The notes under the pieces are model-generated. The model made no database searches, was not told the DNA's origin, and saw only the letters and a list, made by a program, of their open reading frames with translations. Both the position numbers and the translations under genes were made by a program. A DNA stretch of 64,000 nt from Chryseobacterium vaccae (GTDB lineage Bacteria; Bacteroidota; Bacteroidia; Flavobacteriales; Weeksellaceae): contig NZ_VSWH01000001.1 in the NCBI RefSeq assembly GCF_009602705.1, positions 2,728,001 through 2,792,000 on the forward strand, written 5' to 3'. How positions within the stretch are numbered: the first letter of the stretch is position 1; every line of letters begins with the position of its first letter. This document shows, one piece after another, positions 18,901 to 27,490 of this stretch.

Positions 18901-20421
18901 TGCCCCGGTTGTAGGGGTCCATGTTACAGTAGCTGAAGTAGGTGTAATACTGTTCACTGCAATATTGGCAGGAGGTGCTGTAGTACAAGGCTGAAGAGCC
19001 TCACTTACCAATATCAGCCTTGGAATATTAGAATATCTGGTGGTTGCTGCAGGAGGAGATGCAGGATCTGCATTGGTTCCGTCTTCATAGAACATCATTC
19101 CTCTGTTGGTACCAGCAGCATACTGTCCCCAGCTTGTAGCAGCATCGGCATAACCAGGAGAGTTCTCATCCACTGCAATTACAATATTACTTGTTCCATC
19201 CCACACGAACGGAGTGGTAAGAGGAATAGTAACCCATTGTCCATTAACAAGGTTAGGAATAGTTCCCGTAAACACCTGCTTCAGGTTAGGTAAAGTAACC
19301 CAGTTTGTTGTACTTGAGAAATTATTTTGTGTAGTATTTCCCATATACACTACCCAATTATTATAATTGGTCTGAGGTGTCGTAGCCGTACCTACAAAAA
19401 ATTTGATGGCAGTAATATAATTGGCTGTACCTGCTGCTGTTATTTCCGCAGCGGTATAAATCTGCTGTGAGTAGTTGTATCCGTAATAGGTCTGTACAGG
19501 CAACGGCCCCGTAAGAGTTCCCTGCCCAATCTGACCAGGAGTAAACGACGGACCTGCCGCCCAGGCACTTTTATCTGTACCAGAACACACTGATCTTACC
19601 CACCAGTAATACGTAGTACCTGTAGTCAATCCAGGAATGTTAACCGTAGTACCTGTAACAGGTGTACCTGGTGTACCTGCTGCAGGAGGTGTATTGGTTG
19701 TAGTATAATAATATTCATAACCATTAGCCGGAGCTGTTCCCTGAGGAGCCCATGAAAGTCCTGCAGAATTAGCTCCTACAGTAGGGACTGCCAATGATAT
19801 AGGGAAAAGACATGAAGGCACTGAGAATGAAATATTATCAATAGATGCCGGAGGGTTTGATCCCTGTGAGGCATCATTAACCCATTCAAATACCAGACGC
19901 ATAGTACCACCAGCAAATGTATTAATAGCTAAGTTGCTAGTAGAATAATTTTGCCAGGTTGACTGAAGTTCAAACCGCCCACCACTTACCAGTGTTCTTC
20001 CGGTACCGGTAGTAATTGCCGTTCCCGGAGTAAGAGTATATGTGGTAGGAACCAGCCATACTCTTAAATAATCATAGGTAGACTCTCCGTTAGCTTTCCA
20101 GTCAAACGAAAAGTTACCAATAACAGATCCTGTCGGAATGGTAATATCCCTGTAGGCAAAAGTAACACTTTTGATACTGTTGTCATAAGCATTGGTAGTT
20201 CCGTTATCATCAGAAATGAAAAGGGAATTCCCGGGATTTCCGACCACGTTACCGTGCACCCATTTGTTGGTCTGGGTACCATTCAAAATTGTGAGATCAT
20301 TACCAGCCGTAAAGTCCTGGCTATAGGGTAATGTCGCAGGTGTCTGACCATAAAGCTCTGATACAAAGCCAATGTTTATCAAACACAGAAGAAGTATTAA
20401 AGAAGTAAAGAGTTTCTTCAT
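15943..20421 (-). CDS. Giant T9SS-secreted protein with FN3 and GEVED modules
   Basis: A 1492-residue exported protein. A signal peptide occupies residues 1-26 (ends LYGQ). Next come a jelly-roll-like domain (about 30-205, cleaved-adhesin/MAM type) and a second beta domain (about 300-480). At least six fibronectin type III repeats follow the pattern P-x-x-(I/V)-x-(I/V)-x-x-(I/L)-T-x-x-(S/T)-A-x-(I/V)-x-W. Three GEVED modules contain WIDFNRNG and end in GEVEDY near residues 717, 969 and 1400. The last 75 residues (IYPNPV ... KFIKE) are a type A T9SS sorting domain. This is the build of a cell-surface or released adhesin or matrix protein; no catalytic motif is visible. It shares FN3, GEVED and sorting modules with the protease encoded next to it. 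Confidence 0.92.
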   Translation of the reverse strand: MKKLFTSLILLLCLINIGFVSELYGQTPATLPYSQDFTAGNDLTILNGTQTNKWVHGNVVGNPGNSLFISDDNGTTNAYDNSIKSVTFAYRDITIPTGSVIGNFSFDWKANGESTYDYLRVWLVPTTYTLTPGTAITTGTGRTLVSGGRFELQSTWQNYSTSNLAINTFAGGTMRLVFEWVNDASQGSNPPASIDNISFSVPSCLFPISLAVPTVGANSAGLSWAPQGTAPANGYEYYYTTTNTPPAAGTPGTPVTGTTVNIPGLTTGTTYYWWVRSVCSGTDKSAWAAGPSFTPGQIGQGTLTGPLPVQTYYGYNYSQQIYTAAEITAAGTANYITAIKFFVGTATTPQTNYNNWVVYMGNTTQNNFSSTTNWVTLPNLKQVFTGTIPNLVNGQWVTIPLTTPFVWDGTSNIVIAVDENSPGYADAATSWGQYAAGTNRGMMFYEDGTNADPASPPAATTRYSNIPRLILVSEALQPCTTAPPANIAVNSITPTSATVTWTPTTGATYVVQYRVAPNGAWTTVNINTPLTSSLALTGLTEQTQYEVQIATKCNGNQGPFSAGVFFTTPPITYCAAASTSATIDGYISKVVVNPTGGIPVTSTSGFSNYTDYTTDATRLITLSRGLNNNTVTITKTWPDYQWSFATAVWIDFNRNGVFEPSEKVLTSGSNTTSPVTATFYVPTVAEGAYGGALTTRMRVALRESSAPEACGTFTYGEVEDYAVKLVDQPACTNAPPSNITVTNVTANTATVYWNAVANASYTIRWKLATAGTYTIPAVPLAAGVNNYTITGLLEQTKYDVQISTKCGTGVAGAYSTAVQFTTPPLSYCDMTGTGTNDHISNVTVTSINPGVPVMSNTTVQTNYFSYTTPETLITLDAGSVGNKISVAKGWTAATNSDAITVWIDFNRNGQFETGERILISPSNTTTPITGTFNVPADAYVGQYTTTMRVVLKRGSAPTICQNAANGEVEDYAVRIRPCTSTTPNQPTITPTHNSATIAFNGPATTVTYLVRYRTQGPPPGTWTEVYASTVLNNVPLVITGLANATTYEVQIAAVCGGVTGNFTPIKTFTTRCDPTPPNVTVSNITSTSALITWAPVVASSTYIFEWRKVGTTTWNQITGIVPPTNTYQLNNLDPYTTYEVRVANKCNGESGINPYSNPKVFTTDRICELPPPGLTITQLTPTSAEVVWEGFTGATYILRYRKVGIPSWTTVTTVNPTYTITGLTELTRYEMQVVNVCNGTPGTYTPPYYFTTPTVIYCQMGALSSTGEHISKVTVKPNGRPEMKNESGASSYTDYTGVPGAFIELVQGSTGNEISIEKKWTGTNHNEGIAVWIDFNRNGYFDINERVFTSPPNTTTPVSGTFSVPADAFVSTSTHKYVVMRVAMERDGIPVNCVNMKNGEVEDYSVRIAKQGVPNSLNQDDIMIYPNPVSSVLFVKNISKKAKYKIYNAAGQVIAEGILLNNQINVSRLINGVYVIDIDDNGNTVQKKFIKE

Positions 20422-20448
20422 AATGTTCTCATTATTATATTAATCATA

Positions 20449-20456
20449 CAAATCTA
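20449..20456 (-). promoter_or_regulatory. Promoter -7 box for the FN3/GEVED gene
   Basis: CAAATCTA on the plus strand reads TAGATTTG on the minus strand, 28 bases before the ATG. No convincing -33 partner was found. Confidence 0.5.
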
Positions 20457-20535
20457 ATCATTTTTCATTACTAATCTCACAGGAACAAGTATTTTTTTTG
20501 TAAAATTTTCATAATATTCGTTTTTACATCATAAA

Positions 20536-20566
20536 ATAAAAAATCCCCAGGAAACCCGGGGATTAA
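20536..20566 (-). terminator. Terminator of the reprolysin-like protease gene
   Basis: AATCCCC / GGGGATT (20542-20548 with 20558-20564), followed on the minus strand by TTTTTTATTTTATG. Confidence 0.85.
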
Positions 20567-20586
20567 TGCTATTTTAAGCGAATCGG

Positions 20587-23532
20587 TTATTTTTTGATGA
20601 ACTTAGATCTGAATTGATCTTTTCCTTTATCATCTATAGTGATCACATATCCACCTTTAATTAAAGAAGAAACATTGATCTTTCCACTGTTGATATTTCC
20701 ATCACTTACAAGCTGGCCGGCAGCATTATAAATTTTATAGGCAGCTTTATCTGAAACTTTTGTTACGTTCAGGATATCGCTTACCGGGTTAGGATAGATC
20801 TGGATTCCGTCATTAGCTTTTTTAATGTCGCTTGTTCCTAAATTTGGTGAAGTTACAACAACATTGTAGTCTTCAACTTCTCCGTATAAACCTACAGTCC
20901 CACATGGAGGTGTAGAAATTACATAAGGTGCCGACTGGTAATAGAATACACTGGCTCTCATTCTTAATCCCTGTCCTATAACAGCATTAGCCGGAACTGT
21001 AAATGAAGCTGTAACAGGGTTCTGTGTATTGGTTGTTGCATTAGAAACCATTAAAATTCTTTCGCTATCTTCAAAGCTTCCATTTCTATTGAAATCGATC
21101 CATGCAGTTACCATTTCCGGAACAGGAGTACTGGTCCATCCTTTTGTAATAGACAGTGTATACTGGTTACCTGCTACCAAATTGATCTGCAATGCAGGAT
21201 TCGTAGTATAATTGGTATACACACTAGGACCTGAAGGGTTACTCGCTAAATTTCCTAATGATATGTTGGCAATATGATCATCTGTTCCGTTTCCGGATTG
21301 TACGTTACAATATACAAGACCTGGTGTTGTAAATCCTGAAGATGCAGAATAAGTTCCTGTAGTTCCAGAGCAAACTGTTGCAATTTGTACTTCGTATGCA
21401 GTTCCATCAACAAGGTTTGGCAATGTTACTGTATTTGAAGATGTATTAATAGTCTGCCAAGTCGTCTCACTTACTTTCTTATATCTTACAACATAAGTAG
21501 CCGTTGGTACCGGCGCCCAAGTTACTACAGCAGAACTAGGGGTAATGTTACTTACACCAATACCGCCTGGCGCAGTACCATCACAAGCGATTAATGTTAC
21601 TACATTGATTGCTTTAACTGCATAGAATACATTACCTATTGAAGAAATTCTCAATTTAATGATCTGCCCATTCAATGAAGAAGGGAAAGAAAACACTTCT
21701 GAGCCATCATTGGCTGTTGTATTTGAAAGAACAGTCCATGATGTTCCATTGTCTGTTGTATAATCAATTTTAACATTCGCAGAATTGTATGGAGCCGAAG
21801 TTGTATTGGCCACATCCCATTCAACGGCAGTTGGTGAGTTATGATATACATACTGAGTATTCACTTTAAATGGTCCGTCATTTCCAACTACAATGGTTTG
21901 TGTTCCATAATTAGTCTGCTGTTCTGCAGGGTTTGGGTTATTATCTCTTACGGTTACAGCAAAGTTGGTTGTTCTTGCTACTTTAGAAACAGATTCCCAA
22001 CCGTTGTTTGAATTATCCAACACTCCGTCAAGCACTGAAGATAATTTAGGGAAATATCTTGTAGGACTTGTACTCGCTGGCTGTGATCTGAATGTAGCCC
22101 CTGAAGTAGTCGTTCCAAGATTATTTTTATCGATAACAAGTGCAGCATTATCAATCTGTTCCCATACATAAGTAAGTGGGTTATTTTCCTGATCTGTAGC
22201 AGAAGCAGTCAATACAAACGCTGTTCCTTTAGGGATATTATAAGTAGGTAATGCAGCAACAACAGGAGGGTTGTTGGTAACCGGAGTTTCTACATCACAT
22301 AACTTGTTGGTAAGATTGGTTTGAATCTGCTGGATGCTCACATGATGAAAAAACGGGTCAGAATGTGCTTGAACATCCGTAGTAGCACCAGTAATACCGG
22401 CATATCCCATAATAGTAGTCCCTGAACCTGGTTCAACATTCTTTCCGGCGGGTTCCAACGCATGGGCAAAGGTGTGGTTAGCTCCAAGCTGGTGGCCCAT
22501 TTCGTGAGCGACAAAATCAATATCAAAATTATCCCCTACCGGGCTTGTACTCTGAGTAAAGGCAGATCCTTTTGCTCTATCAGTAGTCGCAACCGGAGAT
22601 ATACATACGCAACCGATACATCCTGCATTTCCGTTATTTCCCGCAGCATTAAACACGTGGCCTATATCATAGTTCTCGCTGCCTACCAATGATGTAAGCG
22701 TCTGCTGCAACTGTAAATTTAAATTGTTCGAATAGGGATCTGAGGTAGCATCTGTAAAAATAATATTCTCAAAATCCTGAACATTTAAGTGAAGAGCAAG
22801 GTCTTTTTCGAAAACGGCATTTACTCTTGTCATTGTAGCGTTCATAGCCTGAAGTGCCAATGGTTTGGTACCTCCATGAAAAGTAGTGTATTCTCCTGTA
22901 GCAGAAAGAGCCAATCTCATGGTACGGTACTTCTTGTCTGAGCTTCTGGAGAAATCTGTCGGCTGGTTATTGAAATTCTGCCCAGATCTACGCATTTGTT
23001 CTATCTGATGAACTTCATTTGGATTTTCTGATGTAGTACAGACAAAACTTTTACCTTCCGTGTTTACCGTTTTAGGATGAACGCCATAAAGTGTTTTATC
23101 TGCATTCTGTGGATCAATAAATTCATATTCCCCGCCTTTGATAATCATAGACTGGAAATCATTCGGAGCCAATGAGAATCTCAGGTATTTTTCAGGATCA
23201 TCAATCCCAACTCCCACATAGGAGCCTAAATTATACCTGTCTGCAAGGGACTTTACAAGAACCGGAAAACTGTATACATTAAATTTTTCAATTTTCCCAC
23301 TCAATGTCGGAATGGAAATAACCACTGGCTTACTTCCTTTTCCCATTTCCTGGGCATTTTTAAGCTGGTCTCTTAATAAGTTAATGTCCAGTTTGAAATT
23401 CTGCCTCACCATTCCGGTAGGTGATTTCAGATCAATTGACTTGACTTTTGTTTCCGGTTTAGCGGGCGACCACTGTGCGAGGGCCGTTCCTCCTACCAAA
23501 CTTAAACATAAAGTAGTAATAAGTTTTTTCAT
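20587..23532 (-). CDS. T9SS-secreted reprolysin-like zinc metalloprotease
   Basis: A 981-residue secreted protease. A signal peptide covers residues 1-19 (ends ALAQ) and a propeptide-like region runs to about 195. The M12B/reprolysin-like catalytic domain has the zinc motif HEMGHQLGANH (His343, Glu344, His347, His353) and a Met-turn in TTIMGYAG. An Ig-like region, one FN3 repeat (PGGIGVSNITPSSAVVTWAP), one GEVED module (WIDFNRNG ... GEVEDYNV) and a C-terminal sorting domain (IYPNPVSDILNV ... SKFIKK) follow. Family knowledge predicts export by T9SS with removal of the C-terminal domain. Its FN3-GEVED-CTD tail parallels the adjacent 1492-residue protein, so the two may have shared modules by duplication. 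Confidence 0.93.
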   Translation of the reverse strand: MKKLITTLCLSLVGGTALAQWSPAKPETKVKSIDLKSPTGMVRQNFKLDINLLRDQLKNAQEMGKGSKPVVISIPTLSGKIEKFNVYSFPVLVKSLADRYNLGSYVGVGIDDPEKYLRFSLAPNDFQSMIIKGGEYEFIDPQNADKTLYGVHPKTVNTEGKSFVCTTSENPNEVHQIEQMRRSGQNFNNQPTDFSRSSDKKYRTMRLALSATGEYTTFHGGTKPLALQAMNATMTRVNAVFEKDLALHLNVQDFENIIFTDATSDPYSNNLNLQLQQTLTSLVGSENYDIGHVFNAAGNNGNAGCIGCVCISPVATTDRAKGSAFTQSTSPVGDNFDIDFVAHEMGHQLGANHTFAHALEPAGKNVEPGSGTTIMGYAGITGATTDVQAHSDPFFHHVSIQQIQTNLTNKLCDVETPVTNNPPVVAALPTYNIPKGTAFVLTASATDQENNPLTYVWEQIDNAALVIDKNNLGTTTSGATFRSQPASTSPTRYFPKLSSVLDGVLDNSNNGWESVSKVARTTNFAVTVRDNNPNPAEQQTNYGTQTIVVGNDGPFKVNTQYVYHNSPTAVEWDVANTTSAPYNSANVKIDYTTDNGTSWTVLSNTTANDGSEVFSFPSSLNGQIIKLRISSIGNVFYAVKAINVVTLIACDGTAPGGIGVSNITPSSAVVTWAPVPTATYVVRYKKVSETTWQTINTSSNTVTLPNLVDGTAYEVQIATVCSGTTGTYSASSGFTTPGLVYCNVQSGNGTDDHIANISLGNLASNPSGPSVYTNYTTNPALQINLVAGNQYTLSITKGWTSTPVPEMVTAWIDFNRNGSFEDSERILMVSNATTNTQNPVTASFTVPANAVIGQGLRMRASVFYYQSAPYVISTPPCGTVGLYGEVEDYNVVVTSPNLGTSDIKKANDGIQIYPNPVSDILNVTKVSDKAAYKIYNAAGQLVSDGNINSGKINVSSLIKGGYVITIDDKGKDQFRSKFIKK

Positions 23533-23804
23533 AAATTACTTTTTAACAAATTCATATCTGGCAAAAATATAAAAAATATCCAACGAAACAGCCAAAAAGA
23601 TAACTTTAAATTAACATAATAACATTAAAATCAATTATTAAACAACAAAAAAGACCAACAAAACGAATAATCAAATTAAAAAACAAAAGATAAAAATCAA
23701 CAATATGAAAACAAATAACACATTATTTACAGCAATAAACACAGTAAAACTTAATTTATTGTATTTTAAGAAAATAACACTATTTCTTTTTTCATTCTAC
23801 CCAT
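23533..23804. other. Very A-rich intergenic stretch
   Basis: About 270 bases upstream of the protease gene with extreme A/T bias and long A-rich words on the plus strand. No ORF and no stable hairpin before the terminator at 23805. Apart from the promoter box at 23562 I see nothing specific; a curved, nucleoid-protein-binding segment is possible. Confidence 0.4.
23562..23595 (-). promoter_or_regulatory. Promoter of the reprolysin-like protease gene
   Basis: CAAAAATA at 23562-23569 reads TATTTTTG on the minus strand. A CAA (TTG on the minus strand) at 23593 lies 23 bases further upstream, within the known TTG-N17-23-TAnnTTTG spacing for Flavobacterium. The box is 30 bases from the ATG. Confidence 0.5.
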
Positions 23805-23840
23805 AAACATAAAACTCCGGAAGTACCGGAGTTTTATGTC
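23805..23840 (-). terminator. Terminator of the DUF6048 gene
   Basis: AAAACTCCGG - AAGTA - CCGGAGTTTT (23811-23820 with 23826-23835), a perfect 10-bp stem with flanking A/T runs. Confidence 0.9.
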
Positions 23841-23858
23841 TATATCATTATTTATATT

Positions 23859-24518
23859 TTAAAACTTATAGGCAATATTCCATGCAAAGCCCATATTGAA
23901 TTTGGAAGAACTTCTGCCAAATCCCGGAATGATCATTGGTGATATATTATCCTGCTTAGAAGTATATGCAAGATATCTTGGCTGAAGGTTCACATCAATA
24001 TAAAAGTTAGAGTCAAACAACTGAACTCTGCCTCCCAGTGTTCCTTCCACCCAGAAAGAAGATTGAGAGGAAGACGGAAAGGCTACTGAGGAAGTACTTC
24101 CCCCAAATCCACGCACCGGGATAGCCATATATTCCTGGTTGTAAAAAGCTCCCCCAACTTTACCTCCGGCATAGAAACCATTGAACGGATTTTCTGTATC
24201 TTTTGCCAGCATATAAAATGCTCCCAACTTCACAAAAGGACCGCTTGCTTTGGCATCATACCCATTCTTCTGATACACATTTTTTTCAAAGCCTGCTTCA
24301 GCAATGGCATGAACATTTTCCTTTATTCTGGAAGAGATAAACCCCTGATACAGCATACGGTCTGAGAAAAAAGAGACCCCGGTATTCAGTGCATCAAGAC
24401 CTACCATGAAATTAGGCTCGTATTTCCATTTGGTTTTCTTTGTTTCTTTTTCTTCCTGAGCCAGCGTCAGTATTCCGATCAGGCTAAAAAAGAAGGTAAA
24501 TGCTAGTCTTGTCCTCAT
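23859..24518 (-). CDS. DUF6048 family outer-membrane-like protein
   Basis: A 219-residue protein with a signal peptide (MRTRLAFTFFFSLIGILTLAQ) and alternating hydrophobic beta strands ending in an aromatic residue (WNIAYKF), as expected for a small outer-membrane beta barrel. The pattern and position, next to a DUF6452 lipoprotein and rlmD, match the DUF6048 family of Flavobacteriia as I recall it; this is family recall, not a search result. Function is unknown. It overlaps the upstream DUF6452 gene by 35 bases, so the two are translated from one message and are probably partners. Confidence 0.75.
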   Translation of the reverse strand: MRTRLAFTFFFSLIGILTLAQEEKETKKTKWKYEPNFMVGLDALNTGVSFFSDRMLYQGFISSRIKENVHAIAEAGFEKNVYQKNGYDAKASGPFVKLGAFYMLAKDTENPFNGFYAGGKVGGAFYNQEYMAIPVRGFGGSTSSVAFPSSSQSSFWVEGTLGGRVQLFDSNFYIDVNLQPRYLAYTSKQDNISPMIIPGFGRSSSKFNMGFAWNIAYKF

Positions 24519-24957
24519 TCTCTATTTGATTTTGTGCTACTTCCGTTGCTTTTACAGGATCAGCTGTTATTAATTCTGCTTTCAGATTCTCATAGGATTT
24601 TTTTACACCACATCCCGGAGACACATAGGTAGCTTTTGTGGTATAGCTTATTCTTACCTGAGATTCTTTTCCCTTATCTTCTAACCTCACATAAACATCG
24701 GTATAGGCGTTATCATCCACTCTTAAGGGAGCAAGTACTGATTCAACATTCTGCTGTCTTCCCAGCTCCACTTTTCCGGAACCATAATCTACGGCAACAT
24801 AGACGTTTTCCAACGCCTTAATTTTGCCATCCTGAGACTTGAAGCCTATTTTCATTCGCGGGGTTCCCTCTCCGCTTTCACAGATATCATCATCTCCTCC
24901 GCATGACCAAATCATACAAAGGCCACATAATACTATAAGGTATCTAAGGTATTTCAT
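24484..24957 (-). CDS. DUF6452 family lipoprotein
   Basis: A 157-residue lipoprotein; the lipobox ends in IWSC with Cys19 and is followed by GGDDD, acidic residues often seen on flavobacterial lipoproteins. The mature part has the segments DICESGEGTPRMKIGF, VYVAVDY and VRISYTTKATYVSPGCG seen in DUF6452 proteins. Role unknown. It starts 4 bases after the metalloprotease stop and overlaps the DUF6048 gene, forming a compact operon. Confidence 0.72.
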   Translation of the reverse strand: MKYLRYLIVLCGLCMIWSCGGDDDICESGEGTPRMKIGFKSQDGKIKALENVYVAVDYGSGKVELGRQQNVESVLAPLRVDDNAYTDVYVRLEDKGKESQVRISYTTKATYVSPGCGVKKSYENLKAELITADPVKATEVAQNQIENEDKTSIYLLF

Positions 24958-24961
24958 ATTT

Positions 24962-27439
24962 CTATTTTGGGTCTAAAGCTTTTTCTATTCTGAAAACAAG
25001 ATCTTCATAGTGGTATTTATTAACGGTATTGGGATCTGTTTTTACCGAAAGTTCTTTCTTTATTGTATTTAAATTACCTCTGGCAATGGCAGCAACATCA
25101 GATTTGTCTGAAACTTTTGTATCCACAAGTTTAATCAGGTTATCTACATAGCTTCTCTGAAGGTTTCTTCCATATACATCAGGATTCTGCTTTTTAATAA
25201 TCGAATTATTAAGGTCTGCAAAAAGATCAATCACAGTATAGGTATTCTGATCAACCGCTTCCATCTGATACATATTCTGTAATACAAAAGGACTTAAAAT
25301 TCTTGTAAGAACACCATTCTGAATTTCTTCAACCGTTTTTACAGGTGTTTTTCCTGTTTTTTCAAATATCTCTTTTTTAAGTAGCCATTGTGGTACTGTA
25401 AATACATTCTCTTCTAAAAATCTCATGGCTTCCTGCTGATCTTTTTTAGCAACTGCTTCATATACTACTCCGGACTGTTCTGCTGTTTTAGGAGTTTCCA
25501 TCTGGCCACCAATGTATTTTGAAACATGTCCTGTGTACCTTCTGAATTGTGACACAACCTGATCATACATCATTCCAAGGTTTTCATAATCTTCATTTGG
25601 AGTCGCCGTCCATTTGTCAAGATTATCTATAATTCTCTTCAGGTTCTTGATTCCGTACGTACTGGCCACCATGGCATTATCTCCTACCTGCTCGCTCTGA
25701 GATCTAGGATCCAAAGGATTGGTTTCTGTACCAAACCAAAGTCTTTCATTCTTCAGGTTTTTAATAATCCATTTATTCAGATGCTCTTTTTCAGCATCCG
25801 GAGTATTGTACTGATAAAATCTCCTGTATCCCCATTCAATGGCCCAGTCATCATAGTCACCAATTCTTGGCATAATTCCTGAATCACCAATATTATCTTC
25901 CGGCTGTGCAACATAATTAAATCTTGCATAATCCATGATGGAAGGGGTATGACCATTTTTTTCCAGCCATTTTTTATCTCTTAACTTTTCAACGGGCACG
26001 GTAGAACTTGAGCCAAAATTATGCCTTAATCCTAAAGTATGTCCTACTTCATGAGAAGAAACAAAACGGATCAGTTCTCCCATCAGTTTATCATCAAACT
26101 TTACCTTTCGGGCTCTTTCATCATTAGGTGCAGCCTGTACAAAATACCAGTTTCTCAGCAGAAGCATTACATTATGATACCAATTGATATGGCTTTCCAG
26201 AATTTCCCCTGTTCTCGGATCGGAAATAGAAGGTCCTGAAGCATTGGGGACATCTGAAGGTTTATAGACAACGGCAGAGAATCTTGCATCTTCAAGACTC
26301 CATTCTGGATCTGTTTTAGGATCCGGAACTTTTGCGTACACCGCATTTTTGAAACCTGCTTTTTCAAAAGCCTTCTGCCAGTCGTTCACTCCCTGAATCA
26401 GGTAAGGAACCCATTTTTTAGGGGTTGCAGGATCAATATAGAATACAATAGGTTTTGCAGGCTCTACCAGTTCTCCTCTTTTATATTTTTCAAGATCCTG
26501 AGGTTTAGGCTCCAGTCTCCATCTTTTTACCAGAGAAATTCTTTTTACTCCCTGAGGATCTAAATCGAAGTCTGTATATCCGACTGCAAAATACCCTACT
26601 CTTGGGTCAAAATAACGTGCCTGCATCTTATTTTCCGGAAGAAGAACGAAAGATGAGTTAATCTCTACGGTATAGTTTCCGCTTACTTTCGGAAGATCGG
26701 CCGGTGGAATTCCCGGTAAAGGTCTGCCTAAGGTACGTGCAAAAGTTTTTGTGGTATTAACTTCTATATTTCCAGGGAATGATTTTACGAAGTTTACAAA
26801 AGACATATCTTTCTGAAAAGCTCCTACTTTGAAGGCTTCTTTATTCCTTACAGAGAAAGAAACCATTTCATTGTCAGAATTCAGGAGATCTGTTACCTCA
26901 ATTACTGAAGATTTCTTATCATTTCCGTATGTTTTTACATCAAAAGATTTAATGATAGATTGCACATTATTTCTGATCACAGAATTATACATATCTGATG
27001 TAGAATCTTTTGCATAATCTACGTACGAAATAGATCTAAGAAGGATTTTATCTTTTGGACCTTTTTCAAAGGCAACTACCTGCTGGCCGATTTGGTCTCC
27101 GGCATAACCGGTAGTTCCCGAACGCATTCCTGCAGCTGCTTTGGTAAGTCTTGTTACCAAAAGGAATTCCTTTTTCAGCATTTTGTCAGGAATCTCAAAG
27201 TAATATTTATCTTCAATTTTATGAACGGTGAAAACACCCTGATCCGAAACTGCTTTATCGGTAATGATCTCTTTATAGGATTTCATAGCCGGTTTCTTCT
27301 TCGGGTCATCTTTTTTTACTTTGGCTGTATCTGTTTTTACTGCCGTAGAATCTTTCTCTTGTGCTTTCAATCCACTTTGTCCCAATGACAGCGCCAGCGC
27401 AATGAGTGCTGCATTCCTAAGGTTTTTCACTTCTTTCAT
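24962..27439 (-). CDS. Exported zinc-dependent metalloprotease (DUF5117/DUF5118 type)
   Basis: An 825-residue protein with an N-terminal export signal ending LKAQ. The catalytic motif HEVGHTLGLRH gives zinc ligands His463, His467 and His473 with Glu464 as base, the extended HExxHxxGxxH zincin form. The N-terminal and central blocks (FEIPDKMLKKEFLLVTRL, GRPLPGIPPADLP) match DUF5117/DUF5118-type proteases common in Bacteroidota. The location is likely periplasmic or surface; no T9SS domain is visible. It follows rlmD by 36 bases and leads the DUF6452-DUF6048 pair. A promoter of its own lies over the rlmD stop codon. Confidence 0.88.
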   Translation of the reverse strand: MKEVKNLRNAALIALALSLGQSGLKAQEKDSTAVKTDTAKVKKDDPKKKPAMKSYKEIITDKAVSDQGVFTVHKIEDKYYFEIPDKMLKKEFLLVTRLTKAAAGMRSGTTGYAGDQIGQQVVAFEKGPKDKILLRSISYVDYAKDSTSDMYNSVIRNNVQSIIKSFDVKTYGNDKKSSVIEVTDLLNSDNEMVSFSVRNKEAFKVGAFQKDMSFVNFVKSFPGNIEVNTTKTFARTLGRPLPGIPPADLPKVSGNYTVEINSSFVLLPENKMQARYFDPRVGYFAVGYTDFDLDPQGVKRISLVKRWRLEPKPQDLEKYKRGELVEPAKPIVFYIDPATPKKWVPYLIQGVNDWQKAFEKAGFKNAVYAKVPDPKTDPEWSLEDARFSAVVYKPSDVPNASGPSISDPRTGEILESHINWYHNVMLLLRNWYFVQAAPNDERARKVKFDDKLMGELIRFVSSHEVGHTLGLRHNFGSSSTVPVEKLRDKKWLEKNGHTPSIMDYARFNYVAQPEDNIGDSGIMPRIGDYDDWAIEWGYRRFYQYNTPDAEKEHLNKWIIKNLKNERLWFGTETNPLDPRSQSEQVGDNAMVASTYGIKNLKRIIDNLDKWTATPNEDYENLGMMYDQVVSQFRRYTGHVSKYIGGQMETPKTAEQSGVVYEAVAKKDQQEAMRFLEENVFTVPQWLLKKEIFEKTGKTPVKTVEEIQNGVLTRILSPFVLQNMYQMEAVDQNTYTVIDLFADLNNSIIKKQNPDVYGRNLQRSYVDNLIKLVDTKVSDKSDVAAIARGNLNTIKKELSVKTDPNTVNKYHYEDLVFRIEKALDPK

Positions 27440-27462
27440 TTAAAATTTTCAGGTTATATTTT

Positions 27463-27490
27463 CAAATTTAACTCATTATTTTTTAATCAA
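27463..27490 (-). promoter_or_regulatory. Promoter inside the 3' end of rlmD for the DUF5117 protease operon
   Basis: CAAATTTA at 27463-27470 (TAAATTTG on the minus strand) with CAA (TTG) at 27488-27490, spacing 17 bases. It fits TTG-N17-23-TAnnTTTG, sits 24 bases from the protease ATG and overlaps the rlmD stop at 27476. Confidence 0.6.

Noticed and set aside
16000..19800. CRISPR-like repetition in the FN3/GEVED gene
   Set aside because: The repeats are coding FN3 and GEVED modules of about 270-500 bases with divergent DNA, not short direct repeats with spacers.
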